Shown: one piece after another, positions 24,506-37,340 of the stretch
Position numbering within the stretch: the first letter of the stretch is position 1
Layout: the number at the start of each line of letters is the position of its first letter
Source: Antitrichia curtipendula
Taxonomy: Eukaryota; Streptophyta; Bryopsida; Hypnales; Leucodontaceae
Direction of reading: 5' to 3'
DNA length: 64,000 bases
Assembly (NCBI GenBank): GCA_951230915.1
Contig: OX579636.1
Span: forward strand, 26,533,567 to 26,597,566
Notes under the pieces: model-generated
The model's database searches: none
What the model was told of the DNA's origin: nothing
Seen by the model: only the letters and a program-made list of their open reading frames with translations
Position numbers and translations under genes: made by a program

Positions 24506-24737
24506 GGTAACTATACCTAAAATTATGCAATTAAGCAATTCACCATGGCTCCCATTATTATATTGGACCCCCTTTTGTGAAATCTTGTTGGTAGTCAAAA
24601 GGAGATTCTAGATTCTCTTATAATGCATTTTTTTAATACTATACGAGTAAACTACAAATTTTCAAAGTGTGTTGAAAATAGCTAATTTTTTTGCAATGGT
24701 CAACTTTAAAAAGTGGTCAAAATTAGGTACAGTTACC
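24506..24737 (+). mobile_element. MITE, family G copy 2
   Basis: The ends are GGTAACTATACCTAAAATTA and, inverted, GGTAACTGTACCTAATTTTG. The interior matches the copy at 14579-14877: both have TATTATATTGGA, CTTRTTGGTAGTCAAAA and GATTCTARATTCTCTT. It is shorter, 232 bp. The flanking TA is not preserved. Confidence 0.7.
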
Positions 24738-25335
24738 TCTGATTACCAGATTCAAGGCAAGTTCTTGTGAATGATTTTGCCCGGCAATTGCAGGTAGTTT
24801 AGCGTGAGCTTCACGTAGTGCTTGTTAGGTGTAAGGCCCAAGTTTTTATAGTGATGGATGCCGGACAACCGCAATGGGCCACCCATAGTCCCCAAGTCGG
24901 CTTCACATTTGAGCCCCGTGAGCATCCCCTTTGATGGCCCCACTCCTCCTACTAGCTTTGCTCCTCTTGCCGACTGTTAGAGACCTCACAGCCTCTCTCT
25001 ATGTTGCGCTCGGTCATGGTGCCTCCATCTACTTGTCCGGTTTGTCCTTATCAGTTTGTCATTAGAAGAACCCCGTGTTTTTTTCTGACGTCCAAAAATT
25101 GAACGTTAAATTTTTTGGACATCAAACATAACATTAGGATGCTAGTTTTGACATCTGTGTCCTCGCCACACCCTTGTGGCTTGTGGCGTTGTACTTTATC
25201 TTTGCAATGGAATTCCGTTTCATTTGTTTAAAAAAAAAAGGCAAGTTCCTCAGTGTTGGTTCTGATCATTAATAATTATTAAGTACAAATGCCATATTTA
25301 ACTATTTCTAGACTTTTGAAAGTTGAGAATTAATA
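24738..25335. other. Intergenic DNA
   Basis: No gene is recognised. A GC-richer patch at 24760-25060 contains a short minus frame (24752-24943) of no known family. Confidence 0.4.
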
Positions 25336-25440
25336 ATGGTCACCGGGAAATCTCACGATCATTGGGAGATCCCATGATAGTCACTAGGAGATGTCACAGT
25401 CATCAGGAGATCCCACAATGGTCATTGGAAGATCTATACA
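25336..25440. repeat. Short-unit tandem repeat (about 24 bp)
   Basis: About four diverged copies of a word resembling GGTCATTGGGAGATCCCACA occur in a row. Confidence 0.75.
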
Positions 25441-25609
25441 AACATTGGAAGCTTTTACAATGTTATTACCCCGTGATCTTTGGATGTTTAGTCTAGAATT
25501 CATTGAATAGTCCAAGAAGTAGTTAAAGGTGGCATGACAGACCACTATTATGAAGAAGAAAAAAAACTAAGGTAGAATAATCATCAATTTTAGTCCGGTA
25601 ATCAGAACT

Positions 25610-25678
25610 GAAAACATGGATCTAATCAAATGAAATTACGTAACGAAAACATGGATCTAATCAAATGAAATTACGTAA
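25610..25678. repeat. Perfect 35-bp tandem duplication
   Basis: GAAAACATGGATCTAATCAA followed by ATGAAATTACGTAA occurs twice, head to tail, starting at 25610 and 25645, with no mismatch seen. Confidence 0.92.
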
Positions 25679-26279
25679 GATTTAACTTAAGTTTTGTCTG
25701 CAAACGAGTCAAATGTCGCAGGAGTGCAGGCATGCTGTTTTTTCTAAATGTTTTTTTTTTTTTTTTTTGCAACGCTGTCATCTGTCCAAACATGGACCAA
25801 CTGATTGCATTGTTTCAAAGGAATTTTCAAAAGGACTCACTGGCATCATCATGGAGCGCACACATGGGGAATTCTGAAAGGGAGCCCTCTTTTGCATGTG
25901 CCTACCTGCAGCTGAGGGCCCCGCCCTCCCTCCTCCTCCCCCCGGACCCTCCCGGGGACCCTCAACCCCAACCCAACCGCGGCCTCAGTCTGTCTGTCAT
26001 GAAGATGCCCTATGTCACTGATCTCGCTAGCCGCTCAGAAAATGTCCGTCTTTCTTTCCTTTTTGACAAAAAACTGAAGGGAATTCAGTTGTACTTCTTC
26101 GGTCGCAAGTTTAGTAATTCATTACTTTTTGGGACGTGCCATACAACGTGAACAGTGTGAGGTTTCAGTCTGATTTTGGCTCTTTTTCTCTTCTTTTTTC
26201 TGAGTCAAAGTAGAGTTTGGGAAGTCAGGTTGACTTAAATATCCTTTGAATGTTCAGCCCTCGAAGACCCCCCCCCCCT
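25679..26279. other. Intergenic DNA with an unassigned 139-residue frame
   Basis: A plus frame at 25732-26151 is open for 139 residues. It begins in a poly-T-encoded Phe run and passes through a Pro-rich patch; I recognise no domain and do not call it a gene. A 13-base C run lies near 26265-26278. Confidence 0.35.
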
Positions 26280-26484
26280 TTCAAAACTGCCACTTTTGGC
26301 TATTGTGTTCAGTTACTACTATTATTACTATTATTAGACTGATCAAATTTTCTGATTGATTTTCTTGTTGGGAAGTGAAAGGAGGCAAACCAACACACCG
26401 AAGAACTGGGCTATGGGAAAAGTTATGAAGTTTCAAAGTGTTTTTTTGGTAGGTGTTTGTTTCTTCCACGGAGGTACATATTAG
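26280..26484 (+). repeat. Family F repeat, copy 2 (partial)
   Basis: The order of landmarks matches 14326-14480: AACTGCCACTTTTGGCT, AGTTACTACTATTA, GATCAAATTTT, TTCTTGTTGGGAAGTGAAAG, CCAACACACCGAAGAAC and AAAAGTTATGAAG. Divergence is substantial. Confidence 0.6.
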
Positions 26485-26855
26485 GGGTAGTCACGGCATG
26501 TTCACCGTGATGGCGAACAATGAACATTGAAGTGGTGGCGGCGTAGGGTTGGCTTCCTTTCGACGGAATAATCTTAGCGAAACATTGATTGTTCACTCCC
26601 AACATCCACCTCCGGAGGTGGATGTTGGGAGTGAACAATCAATGTTCCGCTAAGATTATTCCTTTGTTCTCTTAACTTTCATTTACATCCGTCCATCTCG
26701 CCATTATCCATCCTCCATTGTTCATTCTCAACATTTGAACAAAAAGGGTGGTCACGGCTTGTTCAATATTCATCACTTTTCATTGGCCCCTCAAAGCACT
26801 TTCCATTGTTCATTGTTCACAGTTCACACACCACTTGAACATGCTATGACTACTA
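26485..26855. mobile_element. Foldback-containing small element
   Basis: The outer ends are roughly inverted (GTAGTCACGGCATGTTCA on the left; TGAACATGCTATGACTAC on the right), and a third copy of the end word lies at about 26750. It contains the 98-bp palindrome listed separately. Several words of the GTTCATTGTTCAC type are reiterated inside. No target duplication is certain. Confidence 0.5.
26565..26662. repeat. 98-bp near-perfect palindrome with no loop
   Basis: Arms of 49 bases meet at 26613/26614 (CACCTCC/GGAGGTG). The outer ends read GGAATAATCTTAGCG and its reverse complement. Only one base pair of 49 fails to match. Confidence 0.95.
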
Positions 26856-26911
26856 CTATTGATTTTGGAGATATAGACATAGTGATGATGGCGGTTTTGG
26901 GTAGGGTGTGA

Positions 26912-29900
26912 TTTGGAGTATACCCAGTGACCTTATACTATAGGACTGTAAGATGACCCATTGTCGTCTTTCATCGTTGCACATATTGAGACTTATCGGA
27001 TTAACAAAAAAGAAATTGTAATAGAAGGGCAGAAAGGAGATTTTTTTTCACATGTATTTCAATGAGTTCATTTCTGAGGAAAAAAAAAAGACATGGTATA
27101 GGTGGTCAAAGCAAAAATATATAATTTTTCACTGTTGTCCCTAGAAGGGGACTATTGTTTTCCATTTGGATACTAATTATGTGGATCTATTGATTTCCAC
27201 TACAGTTGCAATGGTAATCAAAAAGTGTCCCTTACTTAAGCTTGTAGAATAATGATTGAGTCTTTTACCATGGATAGAAACCAAATGGTGGTATTTGTTG
27301 ATTTCAAAAAATGGTGACTATTCAATCCAAATTCAAACCTTTCAATTTCAGTCCACACTAATAAAGTTGTCATAATGCAAACTTTTTATAATTTTTACAA
27401 TATTAGGATGGAACATAGCACAAATAGAACTAAAGGTTGCAATTGGGCTTGGGGCAATTTTCGGTCTATCTACCATAGATATACACATAAGTTTGATTAT
27501 GTCATCCATCCAAATGTTTGTTAAATCTTGGATTAATTCTAAAACATTCGTATAGTGTAGATTATTAAGACTTTTTATATAAACACTTGGTGCAAGAATG
27601 AAGTATTTTGCTCAAGAGAATCTCCATGCTCCCAAGTGAAACCTTACTTTCTTCTTTGCAGTCCAATGCTTTCACAATAGAAGCCTAACTTATAGTTTTG
27701 TTCCTTCTTTGTTAGCTTTGGATCAACTTTGCATCAACAAAAGCTATTGTGAGGAAGTTTGAGTAGTACATTACTTACGAACCAAACTCATTTAAAGAAT
27801 GAAAAAAAATGAAAATGAGTGATTCATTGTTCGTTACTCATCATTCCACTTTCCATATTTCTAGTGCTCCATAGATATAACCTCTTATAAAGTAGTTACT
27901 TGTTATTTTAATGATATCGCCATTTTGCAATAGAAAATGAATCTTCTTTTAAAATCTTCTATTAGAAAGGCCATTGTATTCGTGCTACAATTTTATTGTG
28001 GCCTATATGTGCCACTATATACTATGAATGTACATTTAGAAATTTGAAATGTACACAATTACTAATGTATTATTGGTCAATTACTAATGTATTATTGGTC
28101 AAATTGTATGGATTTCTATTGTATTAAGTAGGTAGTGTCACGCCCGTTGTCATGACTCATGTTACAAAAAAAATTATGTTTTCATCCTGAAAAATATCAT
28201 CCAATTATTTCATCCGAAGTTCATGATAAAATCCTAAAGCATGATGAGCATTCTTGTAATTTGTCATGCACAAATTTCCCTTATATCTTGCCAATATATA
28301 TGCAACTAATATGCCATTGCATACAATTCACAAGTATATACTTCACAAATTTTGATTATGCAATACTGCAATATCAAGTCTCCAATTATAGCATTCATTT
28401 TGAAACCATTTTTAGATTAATTCTAGAAGGACTGAAGTGCATATTGATGTTATCTATTGATATGTATACAATTAAATTGTGATTTCAGCTTCAAAGGTTT
28501 TGATCAAATACCATTAAAAAATATGAAATATAACTTAAAAAATACATCAAAATAAATTTTGGATTTTTGAAATAAAATTTGGTTTGCTTGACTGAAATTG
28601 TATAGGAATTCAATGTCAATTTTGCATGACAACAAATGCTATTTGCATTCTACATTCTACAAAATTTGTTTAGATGGTAAAATATATATTTTTTATCTCT
28701 AACAAAACCTTATATATACATATTCAGTTCATAGTTTTTAAAAGTATACAAATCATTCAATTTCCAACACATTCTTGGGTTCTTATAATCTTCAATTCCA
28801 ATTTTTGTATTTTTCAAATCATAAAAGTTCTTTGAAAGGTCATTATCTTTCCCTCTGTAATTTGGATATTTGAAAGTTTCAATGCATACAGATTGTCTTC
28901 AAAGATTCTTTAATTATACAAATAACCTTTTTGATGCCTCATAGTTGCAAAAATCAATTCTATCACTATATAAAAGCCTAAACAAACAAAGCATGTGTCT
29001 TCATATTGTATTAATGTGAAAACTAACTAAATTCTTTTTTCTTTATTTTAATTCCTATTTAAAAAATATTTGAAGATAGAATTGTTTTAACTTCAATGTT
29101 ATTGTGTTTAATAGTTTCAGAATTAATATAAATATGTATTTTTCTTTTTTTAAGGTGTTTAACCTCATTATAAAGGATTTAAAGCTTTGAAGCTTGAAAG
29201 GAGTGCCCCCTATTGTTTTTCATCCTTTGCATTCCCTTCGTTTTTCATGTTCACCAATTTGATCATTCTCATTGATTTTCCAAAGCAAAAAAACACATGG
29301 AAGCTTTATATGTATTGAGATTTTTTATTTTTAAATTCAACAATTATGAAACCGTGCATGAAACTTCAATCTTGCATGATTCTACTTAGAGTCCTTACTT
29401 TCTCTATAGTATCAATAACATGTCATCTATTCTATACTTTAATCTGAGCAAATCTCACAATTTAGCTATTATTCTAATTTTTATTATCTTTGACGACCGA
29501 AAAAAAATTGAAACTCAATGTCTTGTGCTCCAAAGGTTATTTGAAAGATAATACAAACTTTAACATGCATTTTTTGACTCCCTTTCAACAATACACTAAA
29601 CCCTTAATTTGTTGCCTCTATTATTGTTGAGATTCTAGGTGCACCTACTAAACAAGCATCTACTTTAATGTATAGACTAATTTGCTCTCTATTGGTACTA
29701 CGAAACTTACTACTCAACTTGTGATAAATATCTTTTAAAGCTATTTTTCTCATTTTTTGAATGCATTTTGGACAAGACATGTAAAAATGAATATTTATTT
29801 ATTTAGTGTAATTGAAAATTTTAAAACTTCAAATGTTGAAAAAACTTCATCTTAGAACTTCCAATTACATTTTAAGCATTTCCATCTCTCAAAAAGTCTA

Positions 29901-30159
29901 GCAAGTGTTAATTATTTTTCTAATCCTAGTAATGAAAACACTTCAAAATTGAAATTAAATATGGTTGAACAATTCTACCATAGTATTGAGGCTTGACTAT
30001 AAGATGAACCTCATAGCAATATAGACCATATTTTTTGTCTAGTGTATAATTAAAAAAAATTCTATGAAACTATTTTTTCCAATTTCATGGGATGCATATG
30101 ATGAAATCAATTATACATTAAAGTCATCTATCCTCTTTCCAAAATAAGGTTGAAAAGTT
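26912..30159. other. AT-rich intergenic DNA
   Basis: No gene is recognised. A 22-bp word, AATTACTAATGTATTATTGG, is repeated head to tail near 28057-28100. The plus frame at 28159-28482 is not convincing. Confidence 0.5.
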
Positions 30160-30165
30160 TTAATA

Positions 30166-31576
30166 GCCCTAAAGGACCATGACTATGTTTTCACCAAAAA
30201 TGCTCCAAAACTACCATTTCAAGTACAAGTGCCAAATTTTAGAAAAAATAAATTAGGACACATGTAATCATAGGATCTTGTACTATGCTGGTTTGAGAAA
30301 ATGTGGAAAATTTCAGAATTTTTCATTGTGTAGATTGCAAGATATTAGTGTTTTGAAGTGACAAAATTCCTTTTTTCTGGCCATGCAAAAAATTGGGTAG
30401 CTACACTTCACAAGATCACATTTGTATTAAAAAATGTCCAAAATGGTGATGCTTATTTGGATTTATTCTTCAAGACAAGTTGGCTACATGCTTAACCCCT
30501 AAAGCACTGAACATGCTTTTTTTAGAACATAGTTTTTTTGGGCAGCTCACTACGAGCGGAGATTTTTTTTTTCTTTGAAATTTTCACATTACATTCTCCC
30601 AAGGAGTAACTTTAAGGTCCAACAATTTTCATAACCTTTGATTATATGGGTAAAAAGTTATTGCATGATAAGTGATTTTCAATGCTCGGCGGGCTTCCCA
30701 GGCAGCAAAAAAAATTTCTTTAAAAATTACTTTTAAAGAAAATAAAATTTTGAAACTGGTTCTTTGGATTTATATATGCGCGGTAAGCTTTGAATCATTC
30801 CATTTTGATCTATGAGTCAAAAGTTATGAGGATTCTTAGTTTGAGGGTAGTTATGGAATCTCTACTCTAAAATAAACTTTGAAGTCCTTTATTTTACTCA
30901 ATTTTCAATATTTTTGAAAAAAACAAAAAACATTGGGTGTAGATAGGTCTTTACAACATTATAACCATTGGGATTGGCATTATATAATTCTATGATTAAA
31001 TTCTTAACAATTTAGTGTTTTGAATCATTTTCTACTTCTTTCTACTTACTATTTTTTTCCTATATGTTGTACAAATCCAAATGATCTGAAATTTTTCAAG
31101 AATATAGACAACTTGACTTCAAAAATGAATCCAAAGAGTAACCACCATTTTGAACATTTTTTCATATAAATGTGACCTTGTGAAGTGAAGCTGCCCGGAT
31201 TTTCGCAGGGACAAAAAAAAGGATTTTTCTCAGTTCAAACACTAATATCATGCAATCCACATAGTGGAAAATTCTGAAATTTTTTCCACATCTTCTCAAA
31301 CAAGTTTACTACAAGATCCTATGGTTACATGTGCTCAAAAATGCTTTTTTTTTCTAAAATTTGATACTTGTATTAGAAATGGCAGTTTTAGAACGTTTTT
31401 GGTGAAAACATAGTCAAAAACCTTTAGGGGTTAAAAATTTTCAAATCATTTGGAATCATACAACATATAGGAAAAAAATAGCAAATAGAAACAACCTAAA
31501 ATATGCAAATCTCCAGTTACATGTACCTGCACAAAAAATTTATATTGCCTAAAAAAGCATGTTGGGTCTTTAGGAA
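30166..31576 (+). mobile_element. piggyBac-type MITE, older copy A, interrupted by copy B
   Basis: The left end reads GCCCTAAAGGACCATGACT next to degenerate flanking bases; the right end (inverted) reads TTCCTAAAGACCCAAC with TTAA at 31577-31580. Removing the nested insertion (30496-31430 plus one TTAA) joins two halves that line up with the interior of copy B, for example TATAGGAAAAAAATAG after an AAATCATTTGGA-like word. Without the insert it is about 470 bp. It carries no transposase, and its termini have lost the CCCC/GGGG consensus, so it is older than its insert. Confidence 0.8.
30496..31430 (-). mobile_element. piggyBac-type MITE, copy B, nested in copy A
   Basis: TTAA at 30492-30495 and 31431-31434 flank ends that read CCCCTAAAGCAC and, inverted, CCCCTAAAGG. 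It is 935 bp with no coding capacity. Its right end, inverted, matches the left ends of copies A and C (TTTTCACCAAAAA or similar, then AAACTGCCATTTCT and a GATTGCATGATATTAGTG-like word), so it lies in the opposite orientation to A. Confidence 0.85.
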
Positions 31577-31580
31577 TTAA

Positions 31581-32515
31581 GAAACACAGTGTCTTTTTTA
31601 GAAACTAGTTGATTAAGAACAAGTTTCTTTAAATTTATTCTATTTAAAATTTTAATTGTTAATATCATCCCAAATTAAATTACTAATATCCTATTCCAAA
31701 CCATTTTATATACTACCTTCAAATCCCCGGTTGCATTTTGTCTTATAACTTGTCCTTTGGAGGTCCTATAGATCCAATATTTGGAAAAGGTCTCAACAAG
31801 GTACTTAAACATCTATTTTCAAGATCTTAGTGTCATATCTACAATAGCCACTAAGAACCACGCCTTCAAAATTTATGCTCCTCATTGTCATGGTTATTTG
31901 AATCCTTGCTACTTTGTTGCTCCATAATTTATTGTCATATACAATTTTTGACTCCAAAATTTGTTTATATACTCTTTGTCTGATATATAATTCTTTCTAA
32001 AAAATGTGCTTCAAAAGAACTCTTCTAACTTCTCCAATTGCTCAAAATGTGCACACCAAAATACCACATTTGTATTGCTTTCAACCATCAGTTACATTTC
32101 TCCTCATACTCCCTAGTTCAAAAGCCCTATAGTTCAATATTTTTATACAATCTTTAAAAGACATTTGAAGTGCTACCTTCAAAATCTCATTGATATACCC
32201 CCAATATTAGCCAAGAACTATATCTTCAAAGTTCTTACTCTTTAGTGCTAAGGTCATCGGATCCTCTCCACTTCATTACTTTATAGAATTATAGCTCTTT
32301 GACTAGCACAAACTAAAACTTCAAACTTTTTCTTCTCTCATTACTTATCTCACATAGAACACCTATCTAAAATCTTACTTTAAAACCTTCACAAACTCCC
32401 AATCACCTAAAATGTTCACACTAAAATATTGCCTTCATTTCCCTCTAAGACCTCCCATGGTTGCTTACTTATCTCTATGGTCCATGTACACATTAGGCCA
32501 CTTTCTTCCATGCTC
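31581..32515. other. AT-rich intergenic DNA
   Basis: Nothing is recognised. From about 31700 the plus strand is rich in CTT/CAA-like words but has no clear repeat unit. Confidence 0.5.
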
Positions 32516-32518
32516 TTA

Positions 32519-33016
32519 GGGCATTTGCAATGCAGCCCCTGTATATGGCCCGATATCGATATAACTAACTTTTGAACGGTAAATAATTAGAACTTGAAAA
32601 TTGTCTCATTAGAAGCGCATCAAAAAAAACGTGGAGAAAGTTCAAGAAAATTCAAAATTAAACATTGGACAAGTACTTCAAAAGCAAGGTAAAAATCTGA
32701 AATTATAGAGGTCTTAGCAAATTACGGTTACCAAAGCAACATTTGGCCATTGACCCTCTAAATATGGCCAAATGTGGGGGGTCAATGACCAAATGTTGCT
32801 TTGGTATCCGTGATTTGCTAAGACCTCTATAATTTCAGATTTTTACCTTGCTTTTGAAGTACTTGTCCAATGTTTAATTTTGAATTTTCTTGAACCTCCT
32901 CCACGTTTTTTCCGATGCGCTTCCAATGAGACAATTTTCAAGTTCTAATTATTTTCCGTTCAAAAGTTAGTTATACCAATATCGGGCCATATACAGGGGC
33001 TGCATTGCAAATGCCT
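32519..33016. mobile_element. 498-bp foldback MITE, PIF/Harbinger (Tourist) type
   Basis: TTA flanks both ends (32516-32518 and 33017-33019). The ends are GGGCATTTGCAATGCAGCCC and, inverted, AGGCATTTGCAATGCAGCCC. Nearly the whole element is two inverted arms of about 240 bases around a spacer of about 20 bases near 32760-32780, with few mismatches. A transcript would form one very long hairpin. Confidence 0.88.
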
Positions 33017-33019
33017 TTA

Positions 33020-36000
33020 CTACCTCTTCTTATCCATCTCCTTGACCCTTATACATATATGCTTGATACTTTGGATACTATTCCATCTACTCTTTTTTAT
33101 TATCTTCTTGTTTACACTTCTTTTCTAATTTCAACCCACCACATCCATCTTTGAGCCTTGGTGGGAGAAAAAAAATAGAAAGAAATAGAAAGAAAAAGAA
33201 AAGAAAAACTAGAGTGGAATAAAAGGTCCAGACATGAGAACTTGGTTGTCAAGTTGTGGGGAACCAATTGACTAAAAACCCCATGTACCATAGAGTTGGT
33301 ATAAATTTGATTGTCAATGGTTGTTGAGTAGCATGTGGGTGCACAACTTGGTACTACTAGCGCCATGTATTCCTCTAAGCTTGTGACAAGATGTAATATG
33401 CCTACTAAGATTCATGGTTATCACTACAACCCTTTTGTGAAAATATCTTTGTCCTATTTCCTTACTAAATATACTTTTTTGTATTTTTTGTATAAAACTC
33501 ATTGTATAGCACAATTTGGCCACTTTTTACTCTATATACTATAACACAACATGACAACGTATTAACGGATAAATAATTCTAAATCGATATCGTGTTGGAT
33601 ATTGGTGCATAGTATTGTATTAAAAATATATATTACTATTCTAAAGGCTTATTTTTAAATTCATATATTAGTGAAATTCTTTTAACTTTTGTACATTTTA
33701 TATTTAATATTTGAGAATACTCTTAATTTTCATGAACTGAATGCATCAGCTTATAGTCAAGATGTATGTTAAAAAAATGATATATAATTTGAGTTAATCC
33801 TATAAGGGTCAGATGGTGATCCTAATTTCTATAAATGTGAAGGTGTGAACTTGTAAAGTGCAACTTAGAAAAATAATTGAATGACAACTTTTTTAAAAAA
33901 GTTGTAAATTGTGATTTATCAATTGTATCTATACAATTAGACTATTAAAGTGACCAAATGTATCATAAAAGTATTATGGATACTTCATTATTTTACTTGT
34001 AAGTTTCTATCCACATTCATTTTTTATTATATTTTATTTTTACTTTTTTGTGGGGTTTTTTTCCAACATGAAATTGTATACCTATAAAAGCAATTTCCAT
34101 CCTATGCATGAGATGATTTTTTACCACAAAAATACTTTAATCCTATGTATAGGGAAGTTTTAAGCCATGAGAATATTTTTAATACATCCAAATTGAAATT
34201 ATTGATAAATGATTCTTTGTGACCAAAGAATAATAGGACTTGGGTGTTTTTAAGCTATGGTGTAGCGATTTTGTTACCACAAAGTTACATTTATGAAAAT
34301 TTAAAAACTTGTAGTTAACTCGTTCTGAAAGGTAATATTAAAAAATTAAAAATCTCTAGTGTATTATATTGATGATAACATATGTAAAAAACTTGAATTT
34401 ATAATCAAAGTTAACTTTAAGAATTACAAGTACATCTATAAAATGGTATCATTGCACTATAAAACTAACTATAGCTTAATCTTATAACAACATCAAGGAT
34501 TAAAAATTGTGTCCTATGAATGACTTTCTAAAAAATTATAGAAATGGAGAATGCACCTATTCATTCAAAAATCTGAATTTTTTGGACTAACTTACTTGGT
34601 GATAGGGTTGTGTCCTTCTAGGTCACTTCCCACTTCCTCAATTATATCTACAAGAGTAATTTATTAGATTATCCAGTCGAAGACTTTAATTTTAGGAATA
34701 TTCTATTCTTATGCACCAAAAAATTAAACCACGTGATTATTTTATAATTTACATTTTGAAGAACAATTTATTATAAAAATGTTTTATGTGGCCAATGTAC
34801 GGAAAAACTATTAAAATTGAAAGTAATTTTTTTTGTACATAAAGATACTGATAACTTGTATTTGTTGGAGTTCACTCATAGGATCAAGCTAGTTATAGAC
34901 TATCTAAAATATTTAACCGTAGGATCTTGTTTCTAACACATATATATGTAGGTATTACATTTTTATCTCAAACTTTGAAGGTATTTTTTTACACTCATAC
35001 AAAAATAAACTTTTGTTTTTCTAATTATGTTATTGAATGGACAAGTGATTATTTTCAACAATGTTTGATTACTTCCTTCTACTCACAGTCCTAAAGTGCC
35101 CATTGATAAGTCTAAACTCCTACTAGAAAATTTTCCTTTCATTTATTGGGCAAGTTATTTTGTGAAAGTAGCACATGGAGTTCCACCATGCAATTGAGCA
35201 TTATAGATTCTTCATCCAAATATTTTTTTATGTTCATCCAAAGAGTCTTTATCATCTCTTTCATTGCCCTCATTTTCTGGCATGTGTTTTATGATAAGCA
35301 ATAGCCCTTGTCGTCAAGAATTGTGCATTAAAATGTATCTCCTTGATGGCTCCACCCTCTATGTTGACACATTTTTATACACATTTCCCTCTTTTGCGAG
35401 CATTGTCTTATACATAATGTGTCACCAAGCCATCTAAAATTAACCAAAAACCAAGTTATTAAAAATCCAAAATCAAATTAGAGTGAATTTTTATTTGTTT
35501 ATAATTGAATATATATAGATCACCAATTTTCTTGATGTATTAATGACTTTTAAAAATTGCAAGAATGTAATTATGTAAGAATTGTGTAAAAAATGTTAAA
35601 TTTTTTATTGACTTTTTTCTAGTTTATAGGTTGCCTTTTAGGTCATTAATGTTAAATTGGAATTTCCACATTTGTAATTGTCAAACATTGCAGTAAATGT
35701 GATTCAATATCTGAAGTTCAAATGAAAAATTAAGTGTGTTTTGTAGTGATAGAAGAAACGTCATGTTGAAGTGAAAGTAGAGAACTTTGGCCCAAATACA
35801 AAGAAAAATTATCTTCCAAAGTTCATATGAAAAGAATATCCATAATTGACAATAGTGGTTACCTATAAATCAATAAATCAAGCTTAACACATGTTTAAAA
35901 AAATGTAATTAGCTCATAGAATGATGGATCCATAGAATGTCACAAGTGGAATGATTTCTTTTTAAACTTCTTTAACCAATAGTTTATTATGCCTTCCCTT

Positions 36001-36896
36001 AGTATTCATATTTCCATTTGAAGAGTTGAAATTTAGGTAGGGTTAGTAATGAGTAATCATCTTACTTGAAGTTTTTGAGCATTGTACTATGAAATCCAAG
36101 TACAATGGCTAGAATTTGATTTTGTGAATCTCTTAAGACCAGAAAAGTTTTTTTTTCTTACCCCCTTAAGCACAAGGGGTAGTCCAACTTTAAGTATTAT
36201 GAAAATGCATTATAATATGAAATTTAAAATAATAATTCAATGAGGACTTCAAAGAAAAATTATAAAAAATGATCCACATATCATATTTATTGATTGCTAC
36301 ACTAACCAATATTTTTCAATAAAATTTGAAACCAATAATTGAAAATTATTTCTAAAATTGATTTATATTGAATATTTGAAATCTTGACAAAAACAATTAT
36401 TCTTTCAGCTCAAAAACCTTAGAGTTTTAATTACAGTGGTTTATTAAGATATTAATTTAATTTAATTTTAGAAGTCATTTTTGAAGGGCCATTTTTTAAT
36501 TGAAAAAATTAGTTATAAATTTTGGATGTTCTCAAGCTATGGTGTAGTAATTTTGCTATCACAAAGTTACAATTTCATCAACTTTTCAACTTCTATGACT
36601 TTTTGACTTTTGCTTTAATTCAATCGACTTCAATATTTTTTAATGAACTTTGCATAGCCATATATATCATTTTTAGAGAACTTTTTTCAACGTCCTGTAA
36701 GGTTTTATTCTTCATCATTTGATTACATTTTTGACATGTCTCACCAACCTAAAACAAAAAATGTGAAGCATTCATTTGAAATATGAAATTAGAAACCAAT
36801 TTGGAGGTCCGTGGTATGAAATATCAAAAGTAAAGTGGGAACACCTTAAGTTAGAATTGTACCTTGCCTACAATCGCCATCATCAAGGCATAGAGG
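33020..36896. other. AT-rich intergenic DNA
   Basis: No gene or element is recognised in this 3.9-kb stretch. Frames such as 33112-33366 and 36522-36722 are short, hydrophobic and overlap others on the opposite strand. Confidence 0.5.
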
Positions 36897-37104
36897 ATTG
36901 CCCCCCCTTATTGCCCCATCCAAGGGTCAATGTAAAAATTGCCCTCTATTATGTGCCACGTAAATTTTGTATTTCTTTCTATCTAATTTGGGGCCTTTGA
37001 TTGCAATTATAAATTTATAATTTGCAAATTTTATCAAATGTGGCTAATAAAAATTCATAGTGTTTTTTCCAAGGATAAAGCACAAGGCAATAAGGGGGTC
37101 AATT
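36897..37104. mobile_element. MITE, family H copy 1
   Basis: The ends are inverted: ATTGCCCCCCCTTATTGCCC and, inverted, AATTGACCCCCTTATTGCC. Interior words TGCCACGTAAATTTTG and ATCTAATTTGGGGCC are shared with the copy at 53228-53439. Confidence 0.7.
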
Positions 37105-37112
37105 CACCTTGA

Positions 37113-37338
37113 CCAATCACTCTCTCAAAATCAATATGTCCCTATGTGGAAGAAACGGTTCTAGAACATCTATGAAAAAAATTTGACCTTTCATAACTTT
37201 TGCATATTATTTGTATCCAAATGTTGCATTCTTTGGTGCGTTGGATCCCCCTTTTACTTACCAACAAGAAAATATCAAAATTTAAACATTTTAATAGTAG
37301 TAACTAGGCTCATTAGCAAAAAGTGGCAGTCTGGGGGA
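37113..37338 (-). repeat. Family F repeat, copy 3 (inverted)
   Basis: Reverse complement of this stretch matches 14326-14470 in order: CTGCCACTTTTTGCTA, TGAGCCTAGTTACTACTATT, TCTTGTTGGTAAGT, CCAACGCACCAAAGAA and TATGCAAAAGTTAT. It is wedged between the H and E elements. Confidence 0.7.
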
Positions 37339-37340
37339 TA

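Noticed and set aside
25732..26151. 139-residue plus frame
   Set aside because: It starts in a poly-T run and has no recognisable domain; I mention it only as an unassigned frame.
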